A DNA stretch of 64,000 nucleotides from Kordiimonas lipolytica (lineage in GTDB: Bacteria > Pseudomonadota > Alphaproteobacteria > Sphingomonadales > Kordiimonadaceae): positions 51,719 through 115,718 of the forward strand of contig NZ_LRUB01000033.1 of the NCBI RefSeq assembly GCF_001550065.1, in the 5' to 3' direction. Both the position numbers and the translations under genes were made by a program. The notes under the pieces are model-generated. The model saw nothing but the letters and a program-made list of their open reading frames with translations, had not been told where the DNA came from and searched no databases. Positions 36,353-44,585 of this stretch are shown in pieces. Within the stretch, counting starts at the first letter, position 1. Every line of letters starts with the position of its first letter.

Positions 36353-37543
36353 ATGTTTTCGCACCTCGAGCCGCTTCCCGCTGACCCAATCCTTGGCCTG
36401 TCGGCGCTTTTCAAGGCTGATACCAACCCAGAAAAAGTTGACCTGGGTGTCGGTGTCTACAAGACGGCAGAGGGCAACACGCCGATTATGCGCTCCATTC
36501 AGGAAGCTTTTAACCGGCTGGCGAAAACGGAAGGCAGCAAGGTTTACATTGCGCCAACTGGCTGGCCGGGGTTCACAGATGCCGCGCTTGACCTGTCGCT
36601 GGGCGCGCCACTTGTGCATGCGCTTGAAGGCCAGCTTGGCGCGATCCAGACGCCGGGTGGCTGCGGCGCGCTGCGCCTTGGCTTTGAACTGGTGAACCAT
36701 GCCGCACCGGGCACTACTGTGTGGGTGTCGAACCCAACCTGGGCGAACCATGTGCCAACGCTGAAGGCCGCTGGGCTCGATAGCAAGGTGTACCGCTATT
36801 ATGACCGCGCGACCACGTCGATCGACATTGAAGGCATGCTCGAAGACCTGAAGGGCGCCAAAGCCGGTGACCTCGTGCTGCTGCACGCCTCCTGCCACAA
36901 CCCGACCGGCGCTGACCTGAATGACGATGAATGGGACCGCGTGATCGAGTTGATCGGCGAGCGTGGCCTGGTGCCGTTCCTGGATATGGCCTACCAGGGC
37001 TTCGCTCAGGGGCTGGAAGCTGATGCCGGCCCGCTGCGCCGTGCGTTTGAAAAGCTGCCGGAAGCTGTACTTTCCTACAGCTGCTCCAAGAACTTTGGCC
37101 TGTACCGCGAGCGCACAGGGGCGCTGGTTGTGAAATCCCAGGGCAAGGACGCCGCGAAGGCGCTGACCACCAACCTGGCGCGGATCGCACGTGAAAATTA
37201 CTCCATGCCGCCAAGCCATGGTGCTGCGCTGATGACCACCGTGATGCAGGACGAAGCCCTGCGCGCTGACTGGGTGGCGGAACTGGGCGAAATGCGTGAC
37301 CGGGTGAATACCCTTCGTCGCACGCTGGCAGACAGCCTGACCCAGAAGGGCTACGGCGAACAGTTCGGTGCCGTTGGCCGCCAGACGGGTATGTTCTCGC
37401 TGCTGAACCTGACGCCCGAGCAGGTCGCAAGCGTGCAGAAAGACAAGTCCATCTATTTCCCGGCGAACGGCCGCATCAACGTGGCGGGCCTGACCGAAGC
37501 CAACATCCCGTATGTGGCAGATGCCATCGCCGGCGTGATGTAA
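36353..37543 (+). CDS. Aspartate/aromatic aminotransferase
   Basis: A 396-residue class I PLP aminotransferase of the TyrB/AspC type. It has the pyridoxal Lys in SYSCSKNFGLYRERTGA, the HNPTG motif (SCHNPTGADL), and length and order typical of the family (VDLGVGVYK at the N-terminus). It transfers amino groups between aspartate or aromatic amino acids and 2-oxoglutarate in the cytoplasm. A divergent promoter region of about 180 bp separates it from the thioredoxin-like gene. Confidence 0.92.
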   Translation: MFSHLEPLPADPILGLSALFKADTNPEKVDLGVGVYKTAEGNTPIMRSIQEAFNRLAKTEGSKVYIAPTGWPGFTDAALDLSLGAPLVHALEGQLGAIQTPGGCGALRLGFELVNHAAPGTTVWVSNPTWANHVPTLKAAGLDSKVYRYYDRATTSIDIEGMLEDLKGAKAGDLVLLHASCHNPTGADLNDDEWDRVIELIGERGLVPFLDMAYQGFAQGLEADAGPLRRAFEKLPEAVLSYSCSKNFGLYRERTGALVVKSQGKDAAKALTTNLARIARENYSMPPSHGAALMTTVMQDEALRADWVAELGEMRDRVNTLRRTLADSLTQKGYGEQFGAVGRQTGMFSLLNLTPEQVASVQKDKSIYFPANGRINVAGLTEANIPYVADAIAGVM

Positions 37544-37568
37544 GGTAAAGCCTGATCAGTTATGGAAG

Positions 37569-37612
37569 AGGCGGTCCCTTAAGGAAAACAGTTCCGGGGC
37601 CGCCTTTTTTGT
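37569..37612. terminator. Terminator between aminotransferase and DUF2726 gene
   Basis: AGGCGGTCCC pairs with GGGGCCGCCT across a 19-nt loop, followed by a TTTTTT run on the plus strand. Confidence 0.75.
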
Positions 37613-37615
37613 TGG

Positions 37616-38137
37616 CTAGCTTGCTTCTTCCAGAAGCATTTGGATGTCGGCCCTCAGGGCATCGGTGTCATAGTCCGGGAAAACTTCCAGAAAGCCAATC
37701 CCTGCGCGGGTGGCGGCTTCGCGCTTGACCGTGTCACGGCCCTTTGCTGTGCCGTCCAGGTCATGGCCTGTGCCCTGGTATTCCACCAGGATAACCGGAT
37801 ATCCTTTCGCGTCTGTCACGGCAAAATCCACGCGTTTGCTGTTGAAGGCCAGGAAGCCGTCGTCGGTGTCGCTGGCGATCAACTCCCCCATGGATACCTG
37901 CGGGAACACCTGATACCCGCCACCCAGTGCGCGCAGCACAGTCTGCAGGTCACCATAAAGCTGATATTCGCCCTGGCGCATGATCCGCTTGCGCTCCAGC
38001 CGGGCGCGCTTCAGCGCCCGAAGCTGTTTGCGTGAGGCCGCCCCCATGCGGCCTTTCATCATCCGCCAGGCGAGCCACAGAAGAGCAACCGCAATGGCAA
38101 ATGCAATGAAGGAAATCATCGTTGCTGAAAAGGTCAT
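37616..38137 (-). CDS. DUF2726-type membrane protein
   Basis: A 173-residue protein with one N-terminal transmembrane helix (about 7-26), a basic linker rich in Arg/Lys, and a domain of the DUF2726 type. That domain shows the restriction-endonuclease-like pattern: VDFAV and ILVEYQGTGHD followed by a Lys-rich KGRDTVKREAATRAG segment. Such folds can be nucleases, but no catalytic assay is implied. The function is unknown. Confidence 0.75.
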   Translation of the reverse strand: MTFSATMISFIAFAIAVALLWLAWRMMKGRMGAASRKQLRALKRARLERKRIMRQGEYQLYGDLQTVLRALGGGYQVFPQVSMGELIASDTDDGFLAFNSKRVDFAVTDAKGYPVILVEYQGTGHDLDGTAKGRDTVKREAATRAGIGFLEVFPDYDTDALRADIQMLLEEAS

Positions 38138-38218
38138 ATATGTTTGGCCCCTGGCGTTGGCGATGGGATCAGCCTAAGGCGAATAGCGCCCGAATGCCAG
38201 AATGGGGTGAAAAGAAAA

Positions 38219-38246
38219 TGGCGGGCGGCACCGGGGCCACCCGCCA
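38219..38246 (-). terminator. Terminator of the membrane-protein operon
   Basis: TGGCGGGCGGC pairs with GCCACCCGCCA. On the minus strand the single imperfect pair becomes G-U and a T-rich run (ATTTTCTTTTC) follows, so it acts for the minus-strand operon. Confidence 0.75.
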
Positions 38247-38358
38247 GCACGGGATCAAGCCAGATTTTCAGACATCTCTCTGTTGGAGCTTAGGGAATGC
38301 CGAACGCCAGGCGTCCCCGGTGTGGCGGCCAGCGACTGCCGCCTCCCGTACCTATGGC

Positions 38359-39267
38359 TCAGGCAGGTTTGCCTGTCTGGTCTTTGTTGCGGTAGACGCT
38401 GAAATCAAAGTCTTCCACCCGCGCGATGCTGAGCATGACGCCAAAGCCGATCAGCGTGCAATATTGCATGTATAGGCTGGAGAACACAGGGTCGAAGGCT
38501 TCAAGCGCGTGCTCATCCGCCGCAACAGATATGATATGAAACAGGCTGATGCCGATTGAGGAATAGACAAGCACCTTCGTCACGGCTTCCACGGTTTTCA
38601 GGTGGTCTTTGCTGGCCTGGTAGGGGTCCAGCTTTTTGCCGTAGATAAAGCGCGCAATGACAAAGGCATAGGCCAGGTTCATGGCGGTTGTCATGCCGAC
38701 AGAGATATAGACCTCCTCACCCCAGGGCTGGTCCCAGCCCTTGACGCTCAGATAGTAAATCAACCACGCGCCATAGCAGGCAAGGGCAGCGAATACTGCA
38801 GCAGGCGAGACGAAGTCAAACAGATGCCTGGGTCTGAGGTCCGCGGTGCGGCGGGCCTCCGTGAAGGCGCCTCGCATGGCCTTATATTGGGCGTGCTCTG
38901 TAATGCTCGCAACAATGAATGGGATGACCTGCAGAAAGAAATAGAACATGACGAAGATCTCGTCGCCGCCTTTTGGGTCAGGCCGGTATCCGCGCGCCAG
39001 CATGCTGAACAGGATAACCAGGCCAATCACTGCAATGACATTATTGACGACACGGAACAACTTCAGTTTTCCCGTCATGTTTTCCTTGAAGTTCGGGCCT
39101 GCGTTTGGGAACAGCTTCGGATAGTCAGCTACCGGGAAATTATCGATCACATAGCGGACGCGGGCGATGAAGCGCGCGGGGAAATAGTGGCTGATCAGGT
39201 AAATCTGGCCCAGGAAAACAGCATAGGTGATCGCCAGAACAGTGTTTTCAGGCATATCGAACGGCAT
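38359..39267 (-). CDS. Unknown polytopic membrane protein
   Basis: A 302-residue protein with about seven predicted transmembrane helices, no signal peptide and no recognised family. The start at 39267 (MPFDMPE) has GGGG 8 bp upstream; the TTG at 39285 lies inside the small gene before it. It is the last gene of an operon with a 28-aa peptide and a GntR regulator. Confidence 0.7.
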   Translation of the reverse strand: MPFDMPENTVLAITYAVFLGQIYLISHYFPARFIARVRYVIDNFPVADYPKLFPNAGPNFKENMTGKLKLFRVVNNVIAVIGLVILFSMLARGYRPDPKGGDEIFVMFYFFLQVIPFIVASITEHAQYKAMRGAFTEARRTADLRPRHLFDFVSPAAVFAALACYGAWLIYYLSVKGWDQPWGEEVYISVGMTTAMNLAYAFVIARFIYGKKLDPYQASKDHLKTVEAVTKVLVYSSIGISLFHIISVAADEHALEAFDPVFSSLYMQYCTLIGFGVMLSIARVEDFDFSVYRNKDQTGKPA

Positions 39268-39268
39268 A

Positions 39269-39355
39269 TCACTGACCCCCGACAAGTTTTTTGAACAGAT
39301 AGGCCAGGCCGCCTGCGGTGGCGAGCATGAGCATGATGATAAGTGCGGCGTGCAT
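39269..39355 (-). CDS. 28-aa single-pass membrane peptide
   Basis: A small gene with ATG at 39355 and TGA at 39269-39271. It has one hydrophobic helix (about residues 4-20) and a basic end (FKKLVGGQ). GGGAGA in the GntR 3' end serves as ribosome site, and its stop lies 1 bp before the next ATG. It is tightly coupled between a YtrA-type GntR regulator and a polytopic membrane protein, so it looks like a genuine small protein, possibly a subunit of that membrane protein. Confidence 0.65.
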   Translation of the reverse strand: MHAALIIMLMLATAGGLAYLFKKLVGGQ

Positions 39356-39357
39356 TG

Positions 39358-39747
39358 TTATTCTCCCGCGGCTAGTTTGTTTTGCATGATATTCGCGAAG
39401 GCTATTCTGATTTCGCTGTCGGTCGCGCCTCTGTCGCGGCATGCGGTTATGGTTTGCTGAATTTGGGATGTGACCCAGTCGTTCAGGTCAAAATTCATGT
39501 TTTCGCGGGCGTCCGGGTGCACGAAGGTGCCCCGGTAGCCTTTGGTGACAATCACTTTGTCTCGCTCCAGAAGCTGATAGGCTTTGGCGACTGTCTTGTT
39601 GTTCAGGTTCAGGTCGTTCGCCAGTTGCCGGATGGAGGGCAGGGCGTCGCCTGGGCCAATGCCGCCTGAGCCGACGGCGCGCTTGATCTCGGCCATCAGC
39701 TGGGAAAAGAGCGGCTCCTCGGCGTCTATATCGATGACAATTTCCAT
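39358..39747 (-). CDS. GntR (YtrA-type) regulator
   Basis: A 129-residue regulator made of a winged helix-turn-helix (PLFSQLMAEIKRAVGSG, LPSIRQLANDLNLNNKTVAKAYQLLE) and a short C-terminal helical tail, as in the YtrA subfamily. A TGTACC/GGTACA operator overlaps its promoter. It is co-transcribed with the 28-aa peptide and membrane protein, which in YtrA systems are the regulated targets. Confidence 0.88.
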   Translation of the reverse strand: MEIVIDIDAEEPLFSQLMAEIKRAVGSGGIGPGDALPSIRQLANDLNLNNKTVAKAYQLLERDKVIVTKGYRGTFVHPDARENMNFDLNDWVTSQIQQTITACRDRGATDSEIRIAFANIMQNKLAAGE

Positions 39748-39822
39748 ATTCTTCTCATCTGTCGGGACTCGGGTTGATGCTCCGAAAGGTCTGGGATCAC
39801 TTGGCTTTCTTATTGTTCCCTA

Positions 39823-39854
39823 TGTACCGTGTATATAAGGGGTACAATGGGTAC
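39823..39854. promoter_or_regulatory. GntR operator and leftward promoter
   Basis: TGTACC (39823-39828) faces GGTACA (39841-39846), with a second GGTACA at 39849-39854. On the minus strand TTGTAC and TATACA can serve as -35 and -10, so the repressor site covers the promoter. Confidence 0.65.
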
Positions 39855-39855
39855 A

Positions 39856-40296
39856 AACAAGAGTCAAGCGCCAAAACGCAGGTAATGCGGGGATCCCCAT
39901 TCAGAGCCCTAAAGCGGCTAGACGTTCAGCGCTTCGATTTGTGAAGTAAAAAAGATATGGCTCGTCGTGGAGGAGGGGCTTGGAGTTGTCGTCCTCCACA
40001 GTACACCAGACTCTCAATTTCAGAAAAACAATGACTTAGCTAAACTCATTTTCACGAGTCCAGCATCGTCGTTCGGCGGATTTTGTCACAGCATGCAGGA
40101 CAAGAATCTGTCTCGCGATCTATGACTTTGTCTGGCTCCTGCAGATGTGAGACTTGACGTCTCTAAAGACATCAAATTTGCAAGGCAATTCGTGGCTTCT
40201 GAAACTGGAAAGCAGACGTTCCTGCAAATGTGAGAGTTGACCGCTTTTCGCCACAAGCGGGCATAAAGGCTTTTTCTTTCCTGCTGTGTCTGTTTG
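39856..40296. repeat. Gene-free region with a 22-bp direct repeat
   Basis: About 440 bp with no convincing gene. Two 22-bp copies starting TCCTGCA are at 40137-40158 and 40220-40241. They differ at two bases and are 83 bp apart. Both are followed by GC-rich or inverted sequence of unclear role. They might be remnants of a mobile element or binding sites. Nothing else recognisable is seen. Confidence 0.4.
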
Positions 40297-41565
40297 TCAG
40301 TTTGATCCTGGGTTGAAGTGCAGGCAGTGAACCTGGTCACCCGCGCACAGCTCTGACACACGTTCGGGCACCATCAGCCAAGCATTGCTTTCCGAGAAAG
40401 GCGACGTCTGGAAGGATTGCTGCCGCTTGCTGGGCGTAGCGATCATCAGGCCACTGTCACTCAGGCGCATACGCCCCATCAGGAATACCGTTTTCGATGC
40501 GTCGACCTGAACGTCCCGCGTCAATGTGGCGACCCGCATGGGTTCGGGGGGCTGCCCCGAGAGACCCCGGACAAAGGGATAGACAAAGGCCCTGAGCGCC
40601 AGGGCCGTCGAAATGGGGTTGCCGGGCAGCCCAAAGAAGAAACTGCCCCCGGGCAACCGAGCGAACAGAACAGGTTTTGCCGGTTTGATGCGCGCCTTGT
40701 GGAAAATGATTGTCGCACCCATGTCACTCAGAACGGGTTTGACAAAATCATACTGGCCCGCCGATACGCCGCCCGTGGAAAGGATAAGCCTGGGCTTGCC
40801 TTCGATTGCGGCATCAAGCGCGGCCGCAAAGTCTTGCGGTGTGTCGCGTACGGTTACGACGTGCCTGAGGTTGAAGCCCAGATCCCGGGCAATGGTCTCG
40901 GCGTACAGGCGGGTGGCGTTATAGATCTGGCCGGGCTTCAAGGGTTGGCTGAAGTCATCAACAATTTCCTGTCCGGTGGATATCCAGGCAGCGGTTGGTC
41001 TTTGATTGACCGCCACCTTGCCAAGCCCCAATGCCGACAACAGCGGCAAATGCTGGCAGGCAAGCAGGGTGCCCGCCTTCAGTACCGTCCGGCCCTGTGC
41101 CACATCCTGACCGATATGCCTGACGTGTTGATCTGCCGGGTAGGGTGCGTGGAAGGTCAGGGCCTCTGTTTCCCAACTTGCGGCCTCGACCGGCAAGACT
41201 GTGTCTGCCCCCTGGGGCAAGGGAGCACCTGTCATGATCTTCACGGCCTGAGGGCCGTTCAGCTGTGCAAGTTTTGCGTTGTCCCCGGCAATGCTGGCGC
41301 CGACGATTGGAAGCTCGACCGGTGTGTCCATCGCGGCGTCTTTTACAAGCGCAGAATTGAAAGCAAATCCATCCATGGCGCTATTATTGAAGGAGGGCAG
41401 GGAAAGGGGCGCTTTGAGGTCGCCGGCCAGTGTTTGCCCGATAGCTTCCGCGAGGGGGACCTCCGTCGCCCCAAGATGGATGACCTCGCGGTGAAGGTCT
41501 TCCAGGCAATCCACGTAATGCCTGAGGCCTGAGCCGGAACAACAGTCCAAAGCTGGATCAAACAT
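40297..41565 (-). CDS. moeA: Molybdopterin molybdenumtransferase MoeA
   Basis: A 422-residue enzyme that inserts molybdate into molybdopterin-AMP. Family features: DALAL-type N-terminus (AEAIGQTLAGDLKAPLSLPSFNNSAMDGFAF), TGAPLPQGADTV, STGGVSAGQYDFVK and GLPGNP near the end. The start at 41565 (MFDPALD) has CAGGAGA upstream. It lies 29 bp after moaA in the same operon. It supplies Mo cofactor for NarG in this island. Confidence 0.93.
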   Translation of the reverse strand: MFDPALDCCSGSGLRHYVDCLEDLHREVIHLGATEVPLAEAIGQTLAGDLKAPLSLPSFNNSAMDGFAFNSALVKDAAMDTPVELPIVGASIAGDNAKLAQLNGPQAVKIMTGAPLPQGADTVLPVEAASWETEALTFHAPYPADQHVRHIGQDVAQGRTVLKAGTLLACQHLPLLSALGLGKVAVNQRPTAAWISTGQEIVDDFSQPLKPGQIYNATRLYAETIARDLGFNLRHVVTVRDTPQDFAAALDAAIEGKPRLILSTGGVSAGQYDFVKPVLSDMGATIIFHKARIKPAKPVLFARLPGGSFFFGLPGNPISTALALRAFVYPFVRGLSGQPPEPMRVATLTRDVQVDASKTVFLMGRMRLSDSGLMIATPSKRQQSFQTSPFSESNAWLMVPERVSELCAGDQVHCLHFNPGSN

Positions 41566-41594
41566 AGCCAAAGTCTCCTGAAACATGCATCAGG

Positions 41595-42572
41595 TTATCC
41601 CCCGATACTGGAAAGGTTTGAGGTCTGCCCGGTCAGGCCTGCTGCGAGCTGATGGCTGGCGACCTTCTGACCAACGGCTTTTGTTAGCTTGGCTTTCAGC
41701 TCTTCGATCTGGTCGTCGGACTGCAGAAGGGCGCGCATGGGCACACCGAACTCTCCAAACAGGCACAGATGAAGCTTGCCCATGCTTGAAAATCTCAGCC
41801 GGTTACAGCTTTTGCAGAAATCTTTAGAATAAGGCGCGATCAGTCCAATGCTGCCCCTATAGTCCGGGTGGACATATTCGTTGGCAGGGCCTGCGTCTGC
41901 GGCCTTGAGTTTCTTGGTCCAGCCCGCGCGCTCCAGTTTTTCGGCAATCACAGTGGCGGGAATATGGTGCCGCTTGAAATAAGCCGGATGGTCGCCTGTT
42001 TCCATCAGTTCGATAAACCGAACCGCAAGGGGGCGATTTTTGGCAAGTGCCAGATAGGCGTCCAGTTCCAGGTCGTTGATGCCCTTCAAGTAAACCGCGT
42101 TCAGCTTGATACTATCGAAGTCCGCCTCAAAAGCAGCATCAATGCCGCGAAGCACTTCATTGCAGCGGTCATGGCCTGTGACGCTGTGAAATGTTTGGGG
42201 ATCAAGACTGTCCAGGCTGATATTGATCGCATTGATGCCTGCATTACGGAAAGCGGTGGCACGGTGTTCGAGCTTATAGCCGTTGGTTGTGAGTGCCAGT
42301 TTTTGCACATTCGGCAATGCGCTGATTGCTTCTGCGATTTCAAGAAAGTCTTTTCGCACCGTCGGCTCGCCACCGGTCAGGCGAATCTTGGTAAGCCCCA
42401 GTTCGGAGAATGCGGTTGCGGCGCGGCGCAATTCGTCAACCGAAAGCGGCTGTGGCCCGGCACACTTTCTGTAGCCATTCGGCAGGCAATAGCTGCACCG
42501 GAAATTGCAGGCTTCGGTCACTGACAGCCGCAGATATTTGAAGGTGCGGCCGAATCCATCACTTAAGCGCAC
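41595..42572 (-). CDS. moaA: GTP 3',8-cyclase MoaA
   Basis: A 325-residue radical SAM enzyme for the first step of molybdopterin synthesis. It has an N-terminal CxxxCxxC (ACNFRCSYC) for the SAM cluster, a second Fe-S cluster in FCKSCNRLRF and LHLCLF, and the C-terminal Gly-Gly. The GTG at 42572 has AAGGAG 7 bp upstream, whereas upstream in-frame starts do not. A perfect FNR box lies 165 bp before the start. Confidence 0.93.
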   Translation of the reverse strand: MRLSDGFGRTFKYLRLSVTEACNFRCSYCLPNGYRKCAGPQPLSVDELRRAATAFSELGLTKIRLTGGEPTVRKDFLEIAEAISALPNVQKLALTTNGYKLEHRATAFRNAGINAINISLDSLDPQTFHSVTGHDRCNEVLRGIDAAFEADFDSIKLNAVYLKGINDLELDAYLALAKNRPLAVRFIELMETGDHPAYFKRHHIPATVIAEKLERAGWTKKLKAADAGPANEYVHPDYRGSIGLIAPYSKDFCKSCNRLRFSSMGKLHLCLFGEFGVPMRALLQSDDQIEELKAKLTKAVGQKVASHQLAAGLTGQTSNLSSIGG

Positions 42573-42736
42573 AAACAGGCTCCTTTCTAATAGCGAGAGG
42601 CCAGTCGGTTTCCCAAACAGACCCGGCAGCAACGGCTGCGGCCAAAGGCCCTTGTGGCATGCACCAGTTAGGGCCAGAGGCTTCGGAGTTGAGCACTCTG
42701 CAATCGAAGGAATATCGCTATATGAAGTTGGGGCGT

Positions 42737-42750
42737 TTGATGCAGATCAA
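42737..42750. promoter_or_regulatory. FNR/Crp-type box upstream of moaA
   Basis: TTGAT-GCAG-ATCAA, a perfect match to the FNR consensus. It overlaps the 3' end of the NIT-Crp gene. Confidence 0.75.
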
Positions 42751-44339
42751 GCGTCGGGCTTAAAGACAAGGTCGCTAAGTTCCGGGCGGGCGCATTCATC
42801 CGTATGTACCCGGTTGCAATTCCCTGCAAGTTCAGCGTCGCAAAACCCACACAGAGCATTGTCATCCGGCATTACAACGTAATCTGTTGCTACTTTGAAT
42901 CCTTCGTCCTTGAACTTCTTGAGTGTCCTCGAGAAAGTCTCTGGCCGCATGTCCAGATACGAGGCAATGATGGACTTCTCATAAGGAAGGAGAATCGTAC
43001 CATCGGGTGACTTTTGGTTAAGTCGCAGGCGCAAGAGGAACCATCCCACGCGTTCCTGCGCACTTTTGAGACGAGAAAGTTCAAGCTGCTGCACCAGGCG
43101 TTGGGACCGAAGCGAAACGGCGTTCAGCATGTTAACCGCCAGCTGGGGGCTCGCCTGAATGCGTTGTCGGATCACTGGCGCTGGTATCGAAAGTAATGTT
43201 GCGTGCTCAACTACCTGTGCGTTCACAGGCGTGGGCATGTTTAGGAATACGGCGGATTCGAGGAGTGTTTCACCGGCGCCGAGCATCTGCAAAATGGCTT
43301 CTTCGCCTGTCTCCAGCCCGTTATAGGCCTTCACCCAACCCTCAAGGATGATGTACATCCGTGCGGCAGGCTCATCCCTTAGGAAAAGCAATTTGTCTTT
43401 TTCATATTCGCGAACCTGAGAAAGCGACAGCAGCTCATCCAGATCGCCATCCGCCAGCGCCGCCAGCATTGGCAATGATTTGAGGAAGGGTCGATATTGC
43501 GCCATCTTCCCTGAATGGGCGGACGAGTTTGATACAGGAGTCGCCGCACCTTCGAGCCCGTCAACAAGGGTAACCTCTGCTTGTCTTAAGCCGTCAATCA
43601 TGCGGGTCAGAAGCTCGAACCAGGTTTCGCCCGAATATTGCTCGATCTCGCTTGGGGGCGCGCCTTCTTCCAGAAGGTCGTTGATCTTGCCAAGGGCGCG
43701 CAGGTCTGCATCCTGTACCGCTTCCTGTAACACAGCGATCTGACCTGGCGATGCCAGTGCTTTGAATGTATCAAAATAGGTGCGTTGTTCCGCGACCAGT
43801 GCCACGAAGCGGTCACAGAATTCCTGGTTTCGGAACGAGAAGGTATAGAAGCCCCTGGCGCCGAGCGCACGTTCCATACCGACGCGTTCTTTCCATTGCA
43901 GGAAGTTTGAATAAGCAGACACGAGAGCAGAATTGTGCCTGGGTTCACGCTGGGCCAATTCGATCATGGCGTCGATGGTGGGGACCGTGAATTTAAAGGT
44001 ATAGTTGTTGAGAGCCTGTGTATAGCGCACCTTCATCAGCCGAATTTGGTCCCTGACATCGGCGAGTTCATCAAATTTCCTGAGAAGGAAAGTCAGGCGG
44101 GCCTCAAAGCTTGGGGGCAGGGCATCCCGCACATCTGTCCGTCCCGAGAAAGCCCGCAATTCTGCTATGACCTTGTCGACGGCCTTGTTTTGTTCATCGT
44201 ATCGGCGGGAAAATATCTTGCCCAGGCTATCCAGCAGCAACCCAGCACAGCCGCGTTCGCGCTGGATCTTGTGCACGACATCGCCAAGCTTATGCAAAAG
44301 CTCCTGTACCAGTTTTGTGTTCTGAACAGGTGTGTTCAT
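42747..44339 (-). CDS. NIT-domain Crp/Fnr fusion regulator
   Basis: A 530-residue regulator. Residues about 10-250 are a nitrate/nitrite-sensing NIT-type helical domain (HKIQRERGCAGLLLDSLG, QALNNYTFKFTVPTIDAM, ERALGARGFYTFSF). Residues about 275-410 form a cyclic-nucleotide-binding beta-roll (KDKLLFLRDEPAARMYIILEG). A Crp-type helix-turn-helix follows whose recognition helix PETFSRTLKKF has the ExxSR pattern that reads TTGAT in FNR. The C-terminus ends with C497-x2-C500-x7-C508-x7-C516, perhaps a metal or Fe-S site. The ATG at 44339 gives a good NIT start. Divergent from narK1; it probably controls the FNR boxes in this island. Confidence 0.82.
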   Translation of the reverse strand: MNTPVQNTKLVQELLHKLGDVVHKIQRERGCAGLLLDSLGKIFSRRYDEQNKAVDKVIAELRAFSGRTDVRDALPPSFEARLTFLLRKFDELADVRDQIRLMKVRYTQALNNYTFKFTVPTIDAMIELAQREPRHNSALVSAYSNFLQWKERVGMERALGARGFYTFSFRNQEFCDRFVALVAEQRTYFDTFKALASPGQIAVLQEAVQDADLRALGKINDLLEEGAPPSEIEQYSGETWFELLTRMIDGLRQAEVTLVDGLEGAATPVSNSSAHSGKMAQYRPFLKSLPMLAALADGDLDELLSLSQVREYEKDKLLFLRDEPAARMYIILEGWVKAYNGLETGEEAILQMLGAGETLLESAVFLNMPTPVNAQVVEHATLLSIPAPVIRQRIQASPQLAVNMLNAVSLRSQRLVQQLELSRLKSAQERVGWFLLRLRLNQKSPDGTILLPYEKSIIASYLDMRPETFSRTLKKFKDEGFKVATDYVVMPDDNALCGFCDAELAGNCNRVHTDECARPELSDLVFKPDA

Positions 44340-44502
44340 TCCGCGTCCCCGCATCCCCGAATTTGTTTGGCCGACTATCGCATGTTTTGCCCTTCAATCA
44401 AGCTAATGCGCCTGCGAAGTACAATTCCTAATGTGCTCCCCCTGTTTGTAAGTGCCTTCTAAGTCTTTGGTTTGACGCCTTTTCTTCAGAAAAGCGAGGC
44501 AC

Positions 44503-44516
44503 TTGATATGGATCAA
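44503..44516. promoter_or_regulatory. FNR box upstream of narK1
   Basis: TTGAT-ATGG-ATCAA, perfect consensus, centred about 76 bp before the GTG start. A TATTAG near 44540 could be the -10 of a class II promoter. Confidence 0.8.
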
Positions 44517-44585
44517 ACACGGCTTCCCATCCTACGCACATATTAGCAACAACCAAAAGGGCAACAACTATGTCAGGAGGGAATC

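Noticed and set aside
40086..40361. 91-codon minus-strand open frame
   Set aside because: It has no ribosome site or family features, is cysteine-rich and basic in an untypical way, and overlaps the end of moeA.
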